Below the pieces are notes generated by a model. The model saw nothing but the letters and a program-made list of their open reading frames with translations. It was not told where the DNA came from and searched no databases. Source: Christensenella sp. UBA7862 (lineage in GTDB: Bacteria > Bacillota > Clostridia > Christensenellales > UBA1242). Taken from it: a DNA stretch of 64,000 bases. Of the stretch, positions 47,126-54,001 are shown piece by piece (the stretch's first letter is position 1; every line of letters starts with the position of its first letter). The translations under genes and the position numbers were made by a program. Where the stretch lies: contig DLSM01000006.1 of NCBI GenBank assembly GCA_002500135.1, positions 186,184 to 250,183 of the forward strand. The letters are read 5' to 3'.

Positions 47126-47154
47126 TTGCAGAAAAAGTGTGAGGGTGATATAAT
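47126..47154 (+). promoter_or_regulatory. Extended -10 promoter of the RadC-like gene
   Basis: TTGCAG (47126-47131), 17 bases, TGATATAAT with the -10 box at 47149-47154. It is very similar to promoter 1 of the CRISPR leader. Confidence 0.7.
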
Positions 47155-47184
47155 TTAGATATGAAGAGATGCATGGGAAGAATA

Positions 47185-47988
47185 ATGGACAAGAGAAAGT
47201 ACAGAGGGCTGTGTGCGGCGAAGCGGGTGAGGACTCAGTTTATGTTTGCTGACTATGACACCATGACTGACGTGCAAGCCGTCACGCTTATGCTTTCTTT
47301 TGTGACACCATGCAATGATTGCAGCGAAATTGCTGAAAGGTTGATAGCAAAATTTGGCTCATTGGCGAAGGTTCTTGAAGCGGATAAAGAAGAATTGAAA
47401 ACTGTGAATGGCACCAGCAGCCATGTTGCAGAATTCATTAAATTTTGTTCCAGTTTGCCAGAGTTATATGCTGAATGTGACGACCGAAGACGAATAGTGT
47501 TTGACAGCATAACAGCAGCTGTCGACTATGCCAGTGACATTCTCAACCTTGAGGAAGAGGGCTATTATTATTTCTGCTTAAACGCAAAAAATGAACTTTT
47601 GTATTTCAATTCCATGGGAGATTTTCCAATTGGGAAAATGTTCACAACGAATAGGGAAATGTTTAAACAAATATTAAAATTCCCAACCAAAAACGTCCTC
47701 ATTTGCCATGTGCTCCCTAAAGGTGAACCAAAACCAAAAACATGGGAAATTAGATTTACAAGAGAACTGAGAGATTTGCTCGCAACAGTCAGAATAGGAC
47801 TAACCGACCACATCATCATAACAAAAGATAAGCACTTCAGCTTCTACAGAATAGGGCTATTAAAACCCGATTGCCCGAAATCTCTTGATGACGAGTTCTT
47901 TGACATAAACGCCGAACTATTTGGTGACGATCTCCGCTGCCAAGCCTACAGCGAAAAACGAAACAAAAAGAAGAAAAAGGTGATGTGA
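47185..47988 (+). CDS. RadC-like (UPF0758) protein with degenerate JAMM motif
   Basis: 267 aa from the ATG at 47185, chosen for the GGGAAG just before it; an ATG at 47161 in frame lies at the expected transcription start and would be leaderless. Residues about 25-105 match the helix-hairpin-helix part of RadC proteins (VTLMLSFVTP, IAERLIAKFGSLAKVLEA). The remainder matches the RadC MPN domain (YYYFCLNAKNELL, LTDHIIITKDKHFSFYRIGLL). The metal-binding HNHPSG motif is replaced by CHVLPKG and the following S-x-x-D is lost, so metallo-hydrolase activity is unlikely. RadC proteins are often linked to mobile elements; their job is not established. Lies directly behind the CRISPR array but has its own promoter. 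Confidence 0.8.
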   Translation: MDKRKYRGLCAAKRVRTQFMFADYDTMTDVQAVTLMLSFVTPCNDCSEIAERLIAKFGSLAKVLEADKEELKTVNGTSSHVAEFIKFCSSLPELYAECDDRRRIVFDSITAAVDYASDILNLEEEGYYYFCLNAKNELLYFNSMGDFPIGKMFTTNREMFKQILKFPTKNVLICHVLPKGEPKPKTWEIRFTRELRDLLATVRIGLTDHIIITKDKHFSFYRIGLLKPDCPKSLDDEFFDINAELFGDDLRCQAYSEKRNKKKKKVM

Positions 47989-48026
47989 AAAAACAAACTC
48001 TACCAATAGTAGAGTTTGTTTTTTTT
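47988..48026 (+). terminator. Terminator after the RadC-like gene
   Basis: ACAAACTCTAC/GTAGAGTTTGT stem with a T-run. Confidence 0.85.
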
Positions 48027-48079
48027 GTGTATTAGGATATGTTTGTAAAGGAATAGATTTATTTCATTTTATAAAATAA

Positions 48080-48129
48080 TACAACACTTTGTGTTGTAAG
48101 TCAAGAATAATACATCACTTTGTGGTATA
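48080..48129. promoter_or_regulatory. Two palindromic operator-like sites before the XRE gene
   Basis: Site 1, 48080-48098, TACAACACTTTGTGTTGTA, is a perfect 8+3+8 palindrome. Site 2, 48111-48129, TACATCACTTTGTGGTATA, is a diverged copy, 31 bases away, and overlaps a TATAAA box. A third half-site (AAGTGATG) covers the start codon. This is the layout of an autoregulated repressor. Confidence 0.65.
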
Positions 48130-48139
48130 AAATAAAGTG

Positions 48140-48352
48140 ATGAATATTTCGGAAAAGATTGGAAAAAATTTGAAATATGCACGCAAAAATTCGGGACTTA
48201 CACAAGCACAAGTCGCCGAAAGTTTACACATGGCACAGCAACAATACAGTCGTTTTGAAACTGGAAAATTTGAATTGAATTATGAGCAAATTCTCTTTCT
48301 TTGCAAACTTCTTGACGTAACGCCCAATGAAATTTTTGGTTATGAATTTTAA
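48140..48352 (+). CDS. Small XRE-family HTH transcriptional regulator
   Basis: 70 aa, a single helix-turn-helix domain of the Cro/CI type: KIGKNLKYARKNSGLTQAQV (helices 1-2), AESLHMAQQQYSRFETGKFE (recognition helix) and ILFLCKLLDVTPNEIFGYEF. No second domain. Palindromic sites directly upstream suggest it represses itself. The neighbours (RadC-like gene before, convergent transglutaminase-like gene after) do not reveal another target. A GTG three bases upstream is an alternative start. Confidence 0.9.
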   Translation: MNISEKIGKNLKYARKNSGLTQAQVAESLHMAQQQYSRFETGKFELNYEQILFLCKLLDVTPNEIFGYEF

Positions 48353-48360
48353 TTTATTGT

Positions 48361-48392
48361 AAAAAAGGATAGTCGTTTGACTATCCTTTTGT
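48361..48392. terminator. Convergent terminator between the XRE gene and transglutaminase-like gene
   Basis: GGATAGTC/GACTATCC stem around a GTTT loop, flanked by A- and T-runs. Confidence 0.85.
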
Positions 48393-48402
48393 TTGTATTG
48401 AT

Positions 48403-51030
48403 TTATTTCGCTGCGGATTTTTTCTTTTTGATGGCGATTGGGACGCAGAGGGCTACAATTACTGGAATTGTGAAGCAAAGGGCTAGGATAACTGGAAGGT
48501 TGTTTTTGGAAGTGGCTGGTTGTTGTGGGGTTATGACGATTTCGTTTGCAAGCATTGTAGAGTTAAGGGAACTTTCGCCGTTTGCTTCTTCTTTTGCTGC
48601 GACTGAAGTTGAAACGTAGGCAATTTTAAGTTCGTTGTTTGCTTCAAGTTCTGCATAGGTGAAGTCTATTTGGTCGTCAACCACTGTCAGTTTTCTTCTT
48701 CCAAGCATTGCATAATCCACTTTGTATCCGTCTTCTGGAATAATGTGATAGGTTATTGTTTCGGTTGATTTGACTTTTGCGACTGCTTTTTGAGTGGTAG
48801 CAACATTGCCTTCATAAGTTGTGCAAAGGAATCTTCCGCCCTCGGTAATGTTTCTTGCATAAATGCTTTTTGTTGAAACTTCTTCATTTTTGACTGCTGC
48901 AACAAGGAATGGGCTGAAGTCGCTGATTGTGACCACAATGCCATATTCTGTTACGACACACTCAAGTTCTTCTGTAGCTCCTGGGACAATATATCCAAGA
49001 TCGTTCTTTTTGTAGTGGAAAACTTTGAATGTCACGCCTTTGTCTTCTGGTCCATAGCCTTCTGGGAAGCCGAATGCAACTTTCACATAAGAGCCACTTG
49101 GAATTGTTGCAACGCCGCCGCAAATGTTAAGGTCAATTTCATAAGTTGCACTTTTTTCTATTGTTCCAGATGAAACAAGTTCTGTTGCGTCTTCCTCCAT
49201 TCTGCTTGAAAGCTCTTCACTTGGTTTTTTGGCAACAAGCACAAGTTGGCTGCGTTGATTTTGAGCAACTGGATTGCCGTCTTCGTCAAGGAAGTTTGTT
49301 AGGCTTAGGTCACGCCCGTCAATAAGCACTGGGGAACCATAAGAATTGATATACAATCTGCCGTCATTATATATCTTGCTGCAAACCGTCCATGGTCTTG
49401 CAAAGGTTAGTGTTGCTGGGCTTGGCACAAGTTCGCCTACGCTACTTACGATGTTTGTTGGAACAAAGTTGTAGGCTTGGTTGTCATGTTCAAACATTTT
49501 GCTTGGGGTGAAGTAGAATATTATTGTGTTTCCTGAAAGTTGAACACTATCACATTTTACATATTTTGAAAGGTTGCTAGATTTTGAACTGAAAACGTTA
49601 ATTTCAATTGGCTTTGAGTTGTCGACCTTTTTAATCGCCTTGTCATAGGTTATGGAAACTGTATAAGTTTGGTCAACCGCCAAAACACTTGTTGGACTTG
49701 GGGTTATTGATTGAACCTTTGGGGCAGCAGTTTCTGGTGCATATTTTTCATTCACAATTACATCACTTTTTGCAACAATTTGAGTTTCGTCAATGGTTGG
49801 ATAAACATTTCCACCAGCAAGCATTTGCTTTGTTATGAACATTTGGGAACTATACCAGTTTTTGTTGATGTTTATTATATTTGAATTTAGGTTGTCACCA
49901 GTAACCCTGTAGAACCCAGACCAGCCTTTATATTCGTTTGTATCCGTGTCGAAGTATTCGTGATTTATCATAAGATAAAGTGAATTTTCTTCGAGTTTTG
50001 TAATTGTTTCATAATTCATATAGCCAAATGTTATATATTGGCTGTCATCGTCATAAGAAATTGTTGTCTTAAGTTCCTCTTTGCCATAGTCATAGGTTGC
50101 AAGGGCTGGATATTTCACTTCATAACCACTGTTTGAAATTTCACCACTCTCAACATGGTCTTTGCTGTTTTCGCTTCCCAAAAGGAAATACTTTGTCTGA
50201 GAGGTGGCAGAACTGTTTAGTGTTGAATCTACAAGATACCATTTTGAGTTAAGTTGAACATAATTCCAAGCGTGGCTTTCATATCCGCCGTTATCGTTTG
50301 CAACATATCCCACAACTTCCACGCAAGGAATGTTTTGTGTGTCCATAATTGCTTTAAACGCACGGGCAAAGCCTTCGCAAACGGCATATTTTTTTACAAT
50401 CGCACCATATGTTGTGCGAATTTGCTTTTTTCCAAGTTCCGTTCCGTCTGCGTCAAAGGAATAGGTAACGTTTTCACATAGATAAGTGTTTGCCATTAAG
50501 ATTTTTGTGTAGTTGTCGGTGGCGGAAGAAAGTCTTGTTTTAATGGCTTCCAATGCGGCGTTATATTCTGTAACGGCGGCAAGGATATCTGCTTGAGTTT
50601 TAAACCCAGTTGCAAGATAACTATCGCTCCTGCCTGCGTCAATGCTGGCAACAAATTCTGCCCCCTTGCTCTTTAGACTGAGAGTGGCTTGGTCAAAGTT
50701 TACATAAAAGAGTTCTGGGTGGTCAAGATAGAACAAATCTCTTCCCGCTCCAAAAGACCTTAAAAGGGAAGTGTCCCCGTTTTGAAAACTTCTTACATCT
50801 GCATTAGATATAACCCCATTTTTCAAAAGGTCATACGACTTGCCTTGTGCAAAAGAATTATCCTCTGCCATTTTTTCAAACGCCTTATAAAACTTTTTGG
50901 CATTTGTGTCTAAGTCTTGTATGTAATATGTGTGTATGCTCTCCGTTGCGGCGTAGGCTTCTTGAGTCATCTGCGGAACGCAAACTAACGCACAACACAG
51001 CGCAATAAAAAATACAATAAATTTTTTCAT
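48403..51030 (-). CDS. Secreted transglutaminase-like protein with C-terminal membrane anchor
   Basis: 875 aa. Residues 1-27 are a signal peptide ending in YAA. A transglutaminase-like cysteine-protease fold covers about 180-290: KKYAVCEGFARAFK (C218), SHAWNYV (H253) and WYLVDST (D268) form the catalytic triad. An Ig-like domain starts near 435 (VQSITPSPTSVLAVDQTY). Residues about 630-800 are further beta-rich modules. The end (about 850-870) is a hydrophobic helix followed by KKKKSAAK, so the protein is anchored in the membrane and faces outward. Such proteins are common in Clostridia; crosslinking or proteolysis of cell surface proteins is possible but the substrate is unknown. Good promoter and GGAGG ribosome binding site. 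Confidence 0.88.
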   Translation of the reverse strand: MKKFIVFFIALCCALVCVPQMTQEAYAATESIHTYYIQDLDTNAKKFYKAFEKMAEDNSFAQGKSYDLLKNGVISNADVRSFQNGDTSLLRSFGAGRDLFYLDHPELFYVNFDQATLSLKSKGAEFVASIDAGRSDSYLATGFKTQADILAAVTEYNAALEAIKTRLSSATDNYTKILMANTYLCENVTYSFDADGTELGKKQIRTTYGAIVKKYAVCEGFARAFKAIMDTQNIPCVEVVGYVANDNGGYESHAWNYVQLNSKWYLVDSTLNSSATSQTKYFLLGSENSKDHVESGEISNSGYEVKYPALATYDYGKEELKTTISYDDDSQYITFGYMNYETITKLEENSLYLMINHEYFDTDTNEYKGWSGFYRVTGDNLNSNIININKNWYSSQMFITKQMLAGGNVYPTIDETQIVAKSDVIVNEKYAPETAAPKVQSITPSPTSVLAVDQTYTVSITYDKAIKKVDNSKPIEINVFSSKSSNLSKYVKCDSVQLSGNTIIFYFTPSKMFEHDNQAYNFVPTNIVSSVGELVPSPATLTFARPWTVCSKIYNDGRLYINSYGSPVLIDGRDLSLTNFLDEDGNPVAQNQRSQLVLVAKKPSEELSSRMEEDATELVSSGTIEKSATYEIDLNICGGVATIPSGSYVKVAFGFPEGYGPEDKGVTFKVFHYKKNDLGYIVPGATEELECVVTEYGIVVTISDFSPFLVAAVKNEEVSTKSIYARNITEGGRFLCTTYEGNVATTQKAVAKVKSTETITYHIIPEDGYKVDYAMLGRRKLTVVDDQIDFTYAELEANNELKIAYVSTSVAAKEEANGESSLNSTMLANEIVITPQQPATSKNNLPVILALCFTIPVIVALCVPIAIKKKKSAAK

Positions 51031-51056
51031 AAAAACTCCTCCTATATTTTTATTAG

Positions 51057-51086
51057 ATTATATCCAAAAAATTGCACGTCTGTCAA
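51057..51086 (-). promoter_or_regulatory. Promoter of the transglutaminase-like gene
   Basis: On the minus strand, perfect TTGACA (51081-51086), 18-base spacer and perfect TATAAT (51057-51062). Confidence 0.8.
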
Positions 51087-51171
51087 ATGATACTTTCGTG
51101 ATATTTGCACAAAGAAATTAACCAACTTTTTCCACTCAACATAAATTAAATAAAAAGGGGAGTGTGTGGTT

Positions 51172-53007
51172 ATGGCGACAGAAGTGGCTAGTTTTTCGGA
51201 ACTTAAAACATTGGTTGAGGACAGTGTCACAACAGATATTTTAGTTGCGCAAGACATAACTTTTTCGTCTGGCGGGATAAATATAAATGTTTCAAAACCA
51301 TCGCTTGTAATAGATTTTGGCGGTCATAAAGTCACCGACTACACTTCAAGCACGTTTACGGACACCTTGCACGTGTCTTCCACCACAAATACCATTTCTG
51401 TAACTGTAAAAAACGCCGAGTGGAGCGGCAGAAATTATTATGGCGTTGTTGGCGTATATAACGGCAACACAAACACCACTGTCACCTTGCAAAATATATC
51501 CTACACTGGCCCTCAGTTTATGTATAACAAAAACGGCGTGACAAATATTATAGATTGCACCATAATCCTAAGCAGTAACGGCACTTCAACAAACCCGCAA
51601 GAATGCTTAGAAGCAAACAGAGTTTCAGTTTCGGGCAATGTGCAAGTGACGTCAAACTCCACAAGTGACGCCGTCATTTGGTTCACGGGACAAAACGCAA
51701 GTTTGACGGTGCAAGAGAATGCAACATTTATTGTTAAAGCAGAACTCACTTATCTTTTATACACCGACTCATCTCCCGACATTCTCTGTAAAAAGAATTC
51801 ATCAACCACAATCACCACCCAAAGAGGACTATTCTACGCCTCGGGCAGCGGCTCGCATATCGCAAAGTCTTTTACGCTTGAGGAAGGTGCAAGTTTTGTC
51901 GCATACAAAAACGCCAGCAACTCTGTGCCAATGTTCAAGTGCCAATCAAACTTCACCATAAATAAAAATTCCACTTTCAGATTGTTTTCCGAGATGATAA
52001 GCAGCACCGCTCTTGTGTATTTCGGTCAAGCGGCAAACATCCAAATAAACTCCCCAAAAAATGTCGTTTTATACAATCGTGGCGGAGATATTTTCAGTTT
52101 CCAAACGGGAACAGCGTCAAACCCGAATATAATAAACATCTCAACAGAAATGTTACGTCTTTGGGACGTGGCAAAAAGTCCAATAACAGACGCTGGAACT
52201 TTTGACAACCCTCCAAGCAGCGAGTTTTACAAAGCGAACTACGCAAACGACCTAACTTTAAACATAAAATCAACAACCTCACAAATGACTGGACTTACAA
52301 GTAACCTTGAAGAGGGCGACAAGGGCTATCCGTTTTCTTCCACCTCACTCAAGCTTTTCACATCAAAAGTCATAAGCCTAGGCTCATTGCCACTAAATGT
52401 TGTCACCATAAACGATTTGTCCACAGAAATAACTGGAACAACAGAACCACTTGCAACTGTAGGTGTGTCACTAAACGGAACTCAAATCACCACTGCCGAC
52501 AGTGAAGGAGATTTTATAGTTGCAATCGACCCACCCGCAGTTGACACCCCAGTAACTATCGCAGCCAACATTAACTTTTTGACCAAGGAAATATCAACAC
52601 AAACAGAAGGCTCTGTGTCTGTTTCTCATGTTGACGACTTGAAATTTAAAACATTTACAACAAAGTCCAATATGAGCATTATCTTGCGAGATAACACCGA
52701 CTTTACAATAGAAATAAAAGACACCCGCACATCGGGCGGGAATTGGACGCTATATTGCTTTTTTGAACAGCCCCTTACAAGTGGTGAAAATAAACTGGAG
52801 AACAACCTAGTCTTCAACACTGAAGGTGCCTCAAACATAATCTCCACTGCCCTCTTTCAAGTCCACAGCGGCACATGGGACGCCTCCACTCAAACAACCA
52901 CCCTCACATGGCCGTCCGCCCAAGGCTTCCTCCTATCCCTCACTCCCCAAGCAGAATACCCCGCCGGAACCTACACCACCACCCTCCACTGGGAAATTGT
53001 GTATTAA
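51172..53007 (+). CDS. Beta-helix protein with WxL-like C-terminal domain, no signal peptide
   Basis: 611 aa from the ATG at 51172, chosen because GGGGAG lies 9 bases before it; a GTG two codons upstream is too close. Residues about 5-330 resemble pectate-lyase-like adhesive beta-helices (repeated short strands such as GVTNIIDCTIIL, ASLTVQENATFIV). About 420-490 form an Ig-like domain (ITGTTEPLATVGVSLNG). The C-terminal about 120 residues resemble a WxL cell-wall-binding domain: SGGNWTLYCFFEQPL for the first W-x-L and YTTTLHWEIVY at the very end. WxL proteins are normally secreted; here no signal peptide is seen in this frame, which is odd. Export by another route or a missed upstream exon-like frameshift is possible. 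Confidence 0.65.
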   Translation: MATEVASFSELKTLVEDSVTTDILVAQDITFSSGGININVSKPSLVIDFGGHKVTDYTSSTFTDTLHVSSTTNTISVTVKNAEWSGRNYYGVVGVYNGNTNTTVTLQNISYTGPQFMYNKNGVTNIIDCTIILSSNGTSTNPQECLEANRVSVSGNVQVTSNSTSDAVIWFTGQNASLTVQENATFIVKAELTYLLYTDSSPDILCKKNSSTTITTQRGLFYASGSGSHIAKSFTLEEGASFVAYKNASNSVPMFKCQSNFTINKNSTFRLFSEMISSTALVYFGQAANIQINSPKNVVLYNRGGDIFSFQTGTASNPNIINISTEMLRLWDVAKSPITDAGTFDNPPSSEFYKANYANDLTLNIKSTTSQMTGLTSNLEEGDKGYPFSSTSLKLFTSKVISLGSLPLNVVTINDLSTEITGTTEPLATVGVSLNGTQITTADSEGDFIVAIDPPAVDTPVTIAANINFLTKEISTQTEGSVSVSHVDDLKFKTFTTKSNMSIILRDNTDFTIEIKDTRTSGGNWTLYCFFEQPLTSGENKLENNLVFNTEGASNIISTALFQVHSGTWDASTQTTTLTWPSAQGFLLSLTPQAEYPAGTYTTTLHWEIVY

Positions 53008-53049
53008 ATGTGAAATCCATTGCCAGAAATATAGATATTTTAGAAATAG

Positions 53050-53077
53050 TAAAAGTGCCTAAAAATTGGCACTTTTT
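53050..53077. terminator. Convergent terminator between the WxL-like and recombinase genes
   Basis: AAAAGTGCC/GGCACTTTT stem around TAAAAATT, with T-runs on both sides. Confidence 0.85.
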
Positions 53078-53083
53078 ATGTTT

Positions 53084-53689
53084 TTAAGCAGTAAACTTTT
53101 TTCGTTCTAAACTTAGATATTTAAAGAAAGTCGAAATGGGCATATTAGCCATTTTTGCGGCAATGCTACAAGTTATTTCCTTGGCTAGATATAGTTTCAA
53201 AACATCATAGAAATTGTCAGGTAAAACCAATTTTGGTCGCCCCATGTGAACACCTTTTTCCTTGGCAATTCGTATGCCTTCTGCTTGCCTTGACTTAATA
53301 TTTTCTCTTTCAGTTTCAGCAACGAAAGAAAGGATTTGCAACACAATATCAGCAATAAATCTACCAACTAAATTTTGTGGGGTAGAACGAGTGTCTAAAA
53401 GTGGCATATCAATAACAAAAACATCGCACTCAACAATCTTAGTGATATAATACCATTCATCTAAAATCATTTTATAATTACGACCGAGGCGGTCTATTGA
53501 TTTAATAATCAGTAGGTCACCCTTTTTTATTTTAGCCCTTAAAATTTGATAATTTTCACGATTAAAATCCTTGCCACTTTGCTTATCAATAAAAACATTC
53601 TCATTTGGAATTTTTAGCCTTGCCATTTCTTCAGTTTGTCTTTCAATATTTTGTGTGGTTGATGAAACACGCACATATCCATAAATCAT
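53084..53689 (-). CDS. Small serine recombinase (resolvase/invertase family)
   Basis: 201 aa from the ATG at 53689, chosen for the GGAGG nine bases upstream; the frame extends further but without such a site. The resolvase N-terminal domain spans about 1-140: MIYGYVRVSS (catalytic Ser9), TQNIERQTEEM, KSIDRLGRN, and the ETERENIKSRQAEGIRIAKEKG long helix. The C-terminal part (LPDNFYDVLKLYLAKEITCS..., AAKMANMPISTFFKYL) is a helix-turn-helix DNA-binding domain. The length and architecture fit Hin/Gin-type invertases and Tn3-type resolvases. It lies next to a pair of perfect 16-bp inverted repeats whose dyad centre looks like a crossover site, so DNA inversion is a reasonable role. Confidence 0.9.
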   Translation of the reverse strand: MIYGYVRVSSTTQNIERQTEEMARLKIPNENVFIDKQSGKDFNRENYQILRAKIKKGDLLIIKSIDRLGRNYKMILDEWYYITKIVECDVFVIDMPLLDTRSTPQNLVGRFIADIVLQILSFVAETERENIKSRQAEGIRIAKEKGVHMGRPKLVLPDNFYDVLKLYLAKEITCSIAAKMANMPISTFFKYLSLERKKFTA

Positions 53690-53764
53690 AAAATACACCT
53701 CCAGCATACATTTTAAAATATTTTTTTCATCATGGCAATACTGACAAAGAGATCTATACAAAAA

Positions 53765-53780
53765 TACACGTTGGTGTAGT
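53765..53780 (+). repeat. Left inverted repeat of the putative invertible segment
   Basis: TACACGTTGGTGTAGT. The repeat itself contains a dyad TACAC-GTTG-GTGTA with central TT, as expected for a serine-recombinase crossover site. The reverse complement is found at 53911-53926. Confidence 0.85.
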
Positions 53781-53910
53781 AATTTAATCCAAACGATTTA
53801 TTAGGTGTAGTATATCATATTTCTTCAAAAAATGGACATAATTTTACTAATTTTTTAATATTTTTTGCATTTTCATGCAATTCTGCTTCTCAAAGCCTTT
53901 TTTTAGCTTA

Positions 53911-53926
53911 ACTACACCAACGTGTA
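53911..53926 (-). repeat. Right inverted repeat of the putative invertible segment
   Basis: ACTACACCAACGTGTA on the plus strand, the exact reverse complement of 53765-53780. Flanking bases differ on the two sides, so no target-site duplication is visible. Confidence 0.85.
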
Positions 53927-54001
53927 CCTTTAAGTAGTAAAAAACTTAATAATCTGAACTTGATTTTGATAATGTTTGTATTCAACAGAAGAGAGGAAAG
54001 G

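Larger units (their letters stand above)
53765..53926. other. Putative invertible DNA segment (162 bp) between recombinase and type III operon
   Basis: Perfect 16-bp inverted repeats enclose 130 AT-rich bases. On the minus strand an extended -10 TGATATACT (box at 53809-53814) reads toward the recombinase. On the plus strand TGGACA (53833-53838), 17 bases, TAATAT (53856-53861) could read toward the helicase operon. A further copy of GGTGTAGTA lies at 53804-53812 in the orientation of the left repeat. Inversion would exchange which promoter faces which operon. That the segment actually inverts is inference. Between 53926 and the helicase start a weak TTAATA/GATAAT pair is also visible. Confidence 0.6.

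Noticed and set aside
48140..48352. Toxin-antitoxin pair formed by the XRE gene and a neighbour
   Set aside because: No small partner gene is co-directional within a few bases; the RadC-like gene before it has its own terminator and the next gene is convergent.
53765..53926. MITE or small IS remnant bounded by terminal inverted repeats
   Set aside because: No target-site duplication is visible, each repeat carries a recombinase-like dyad, and a serine recombinase is adjacent. Not fully excluded; a genome search would decide.
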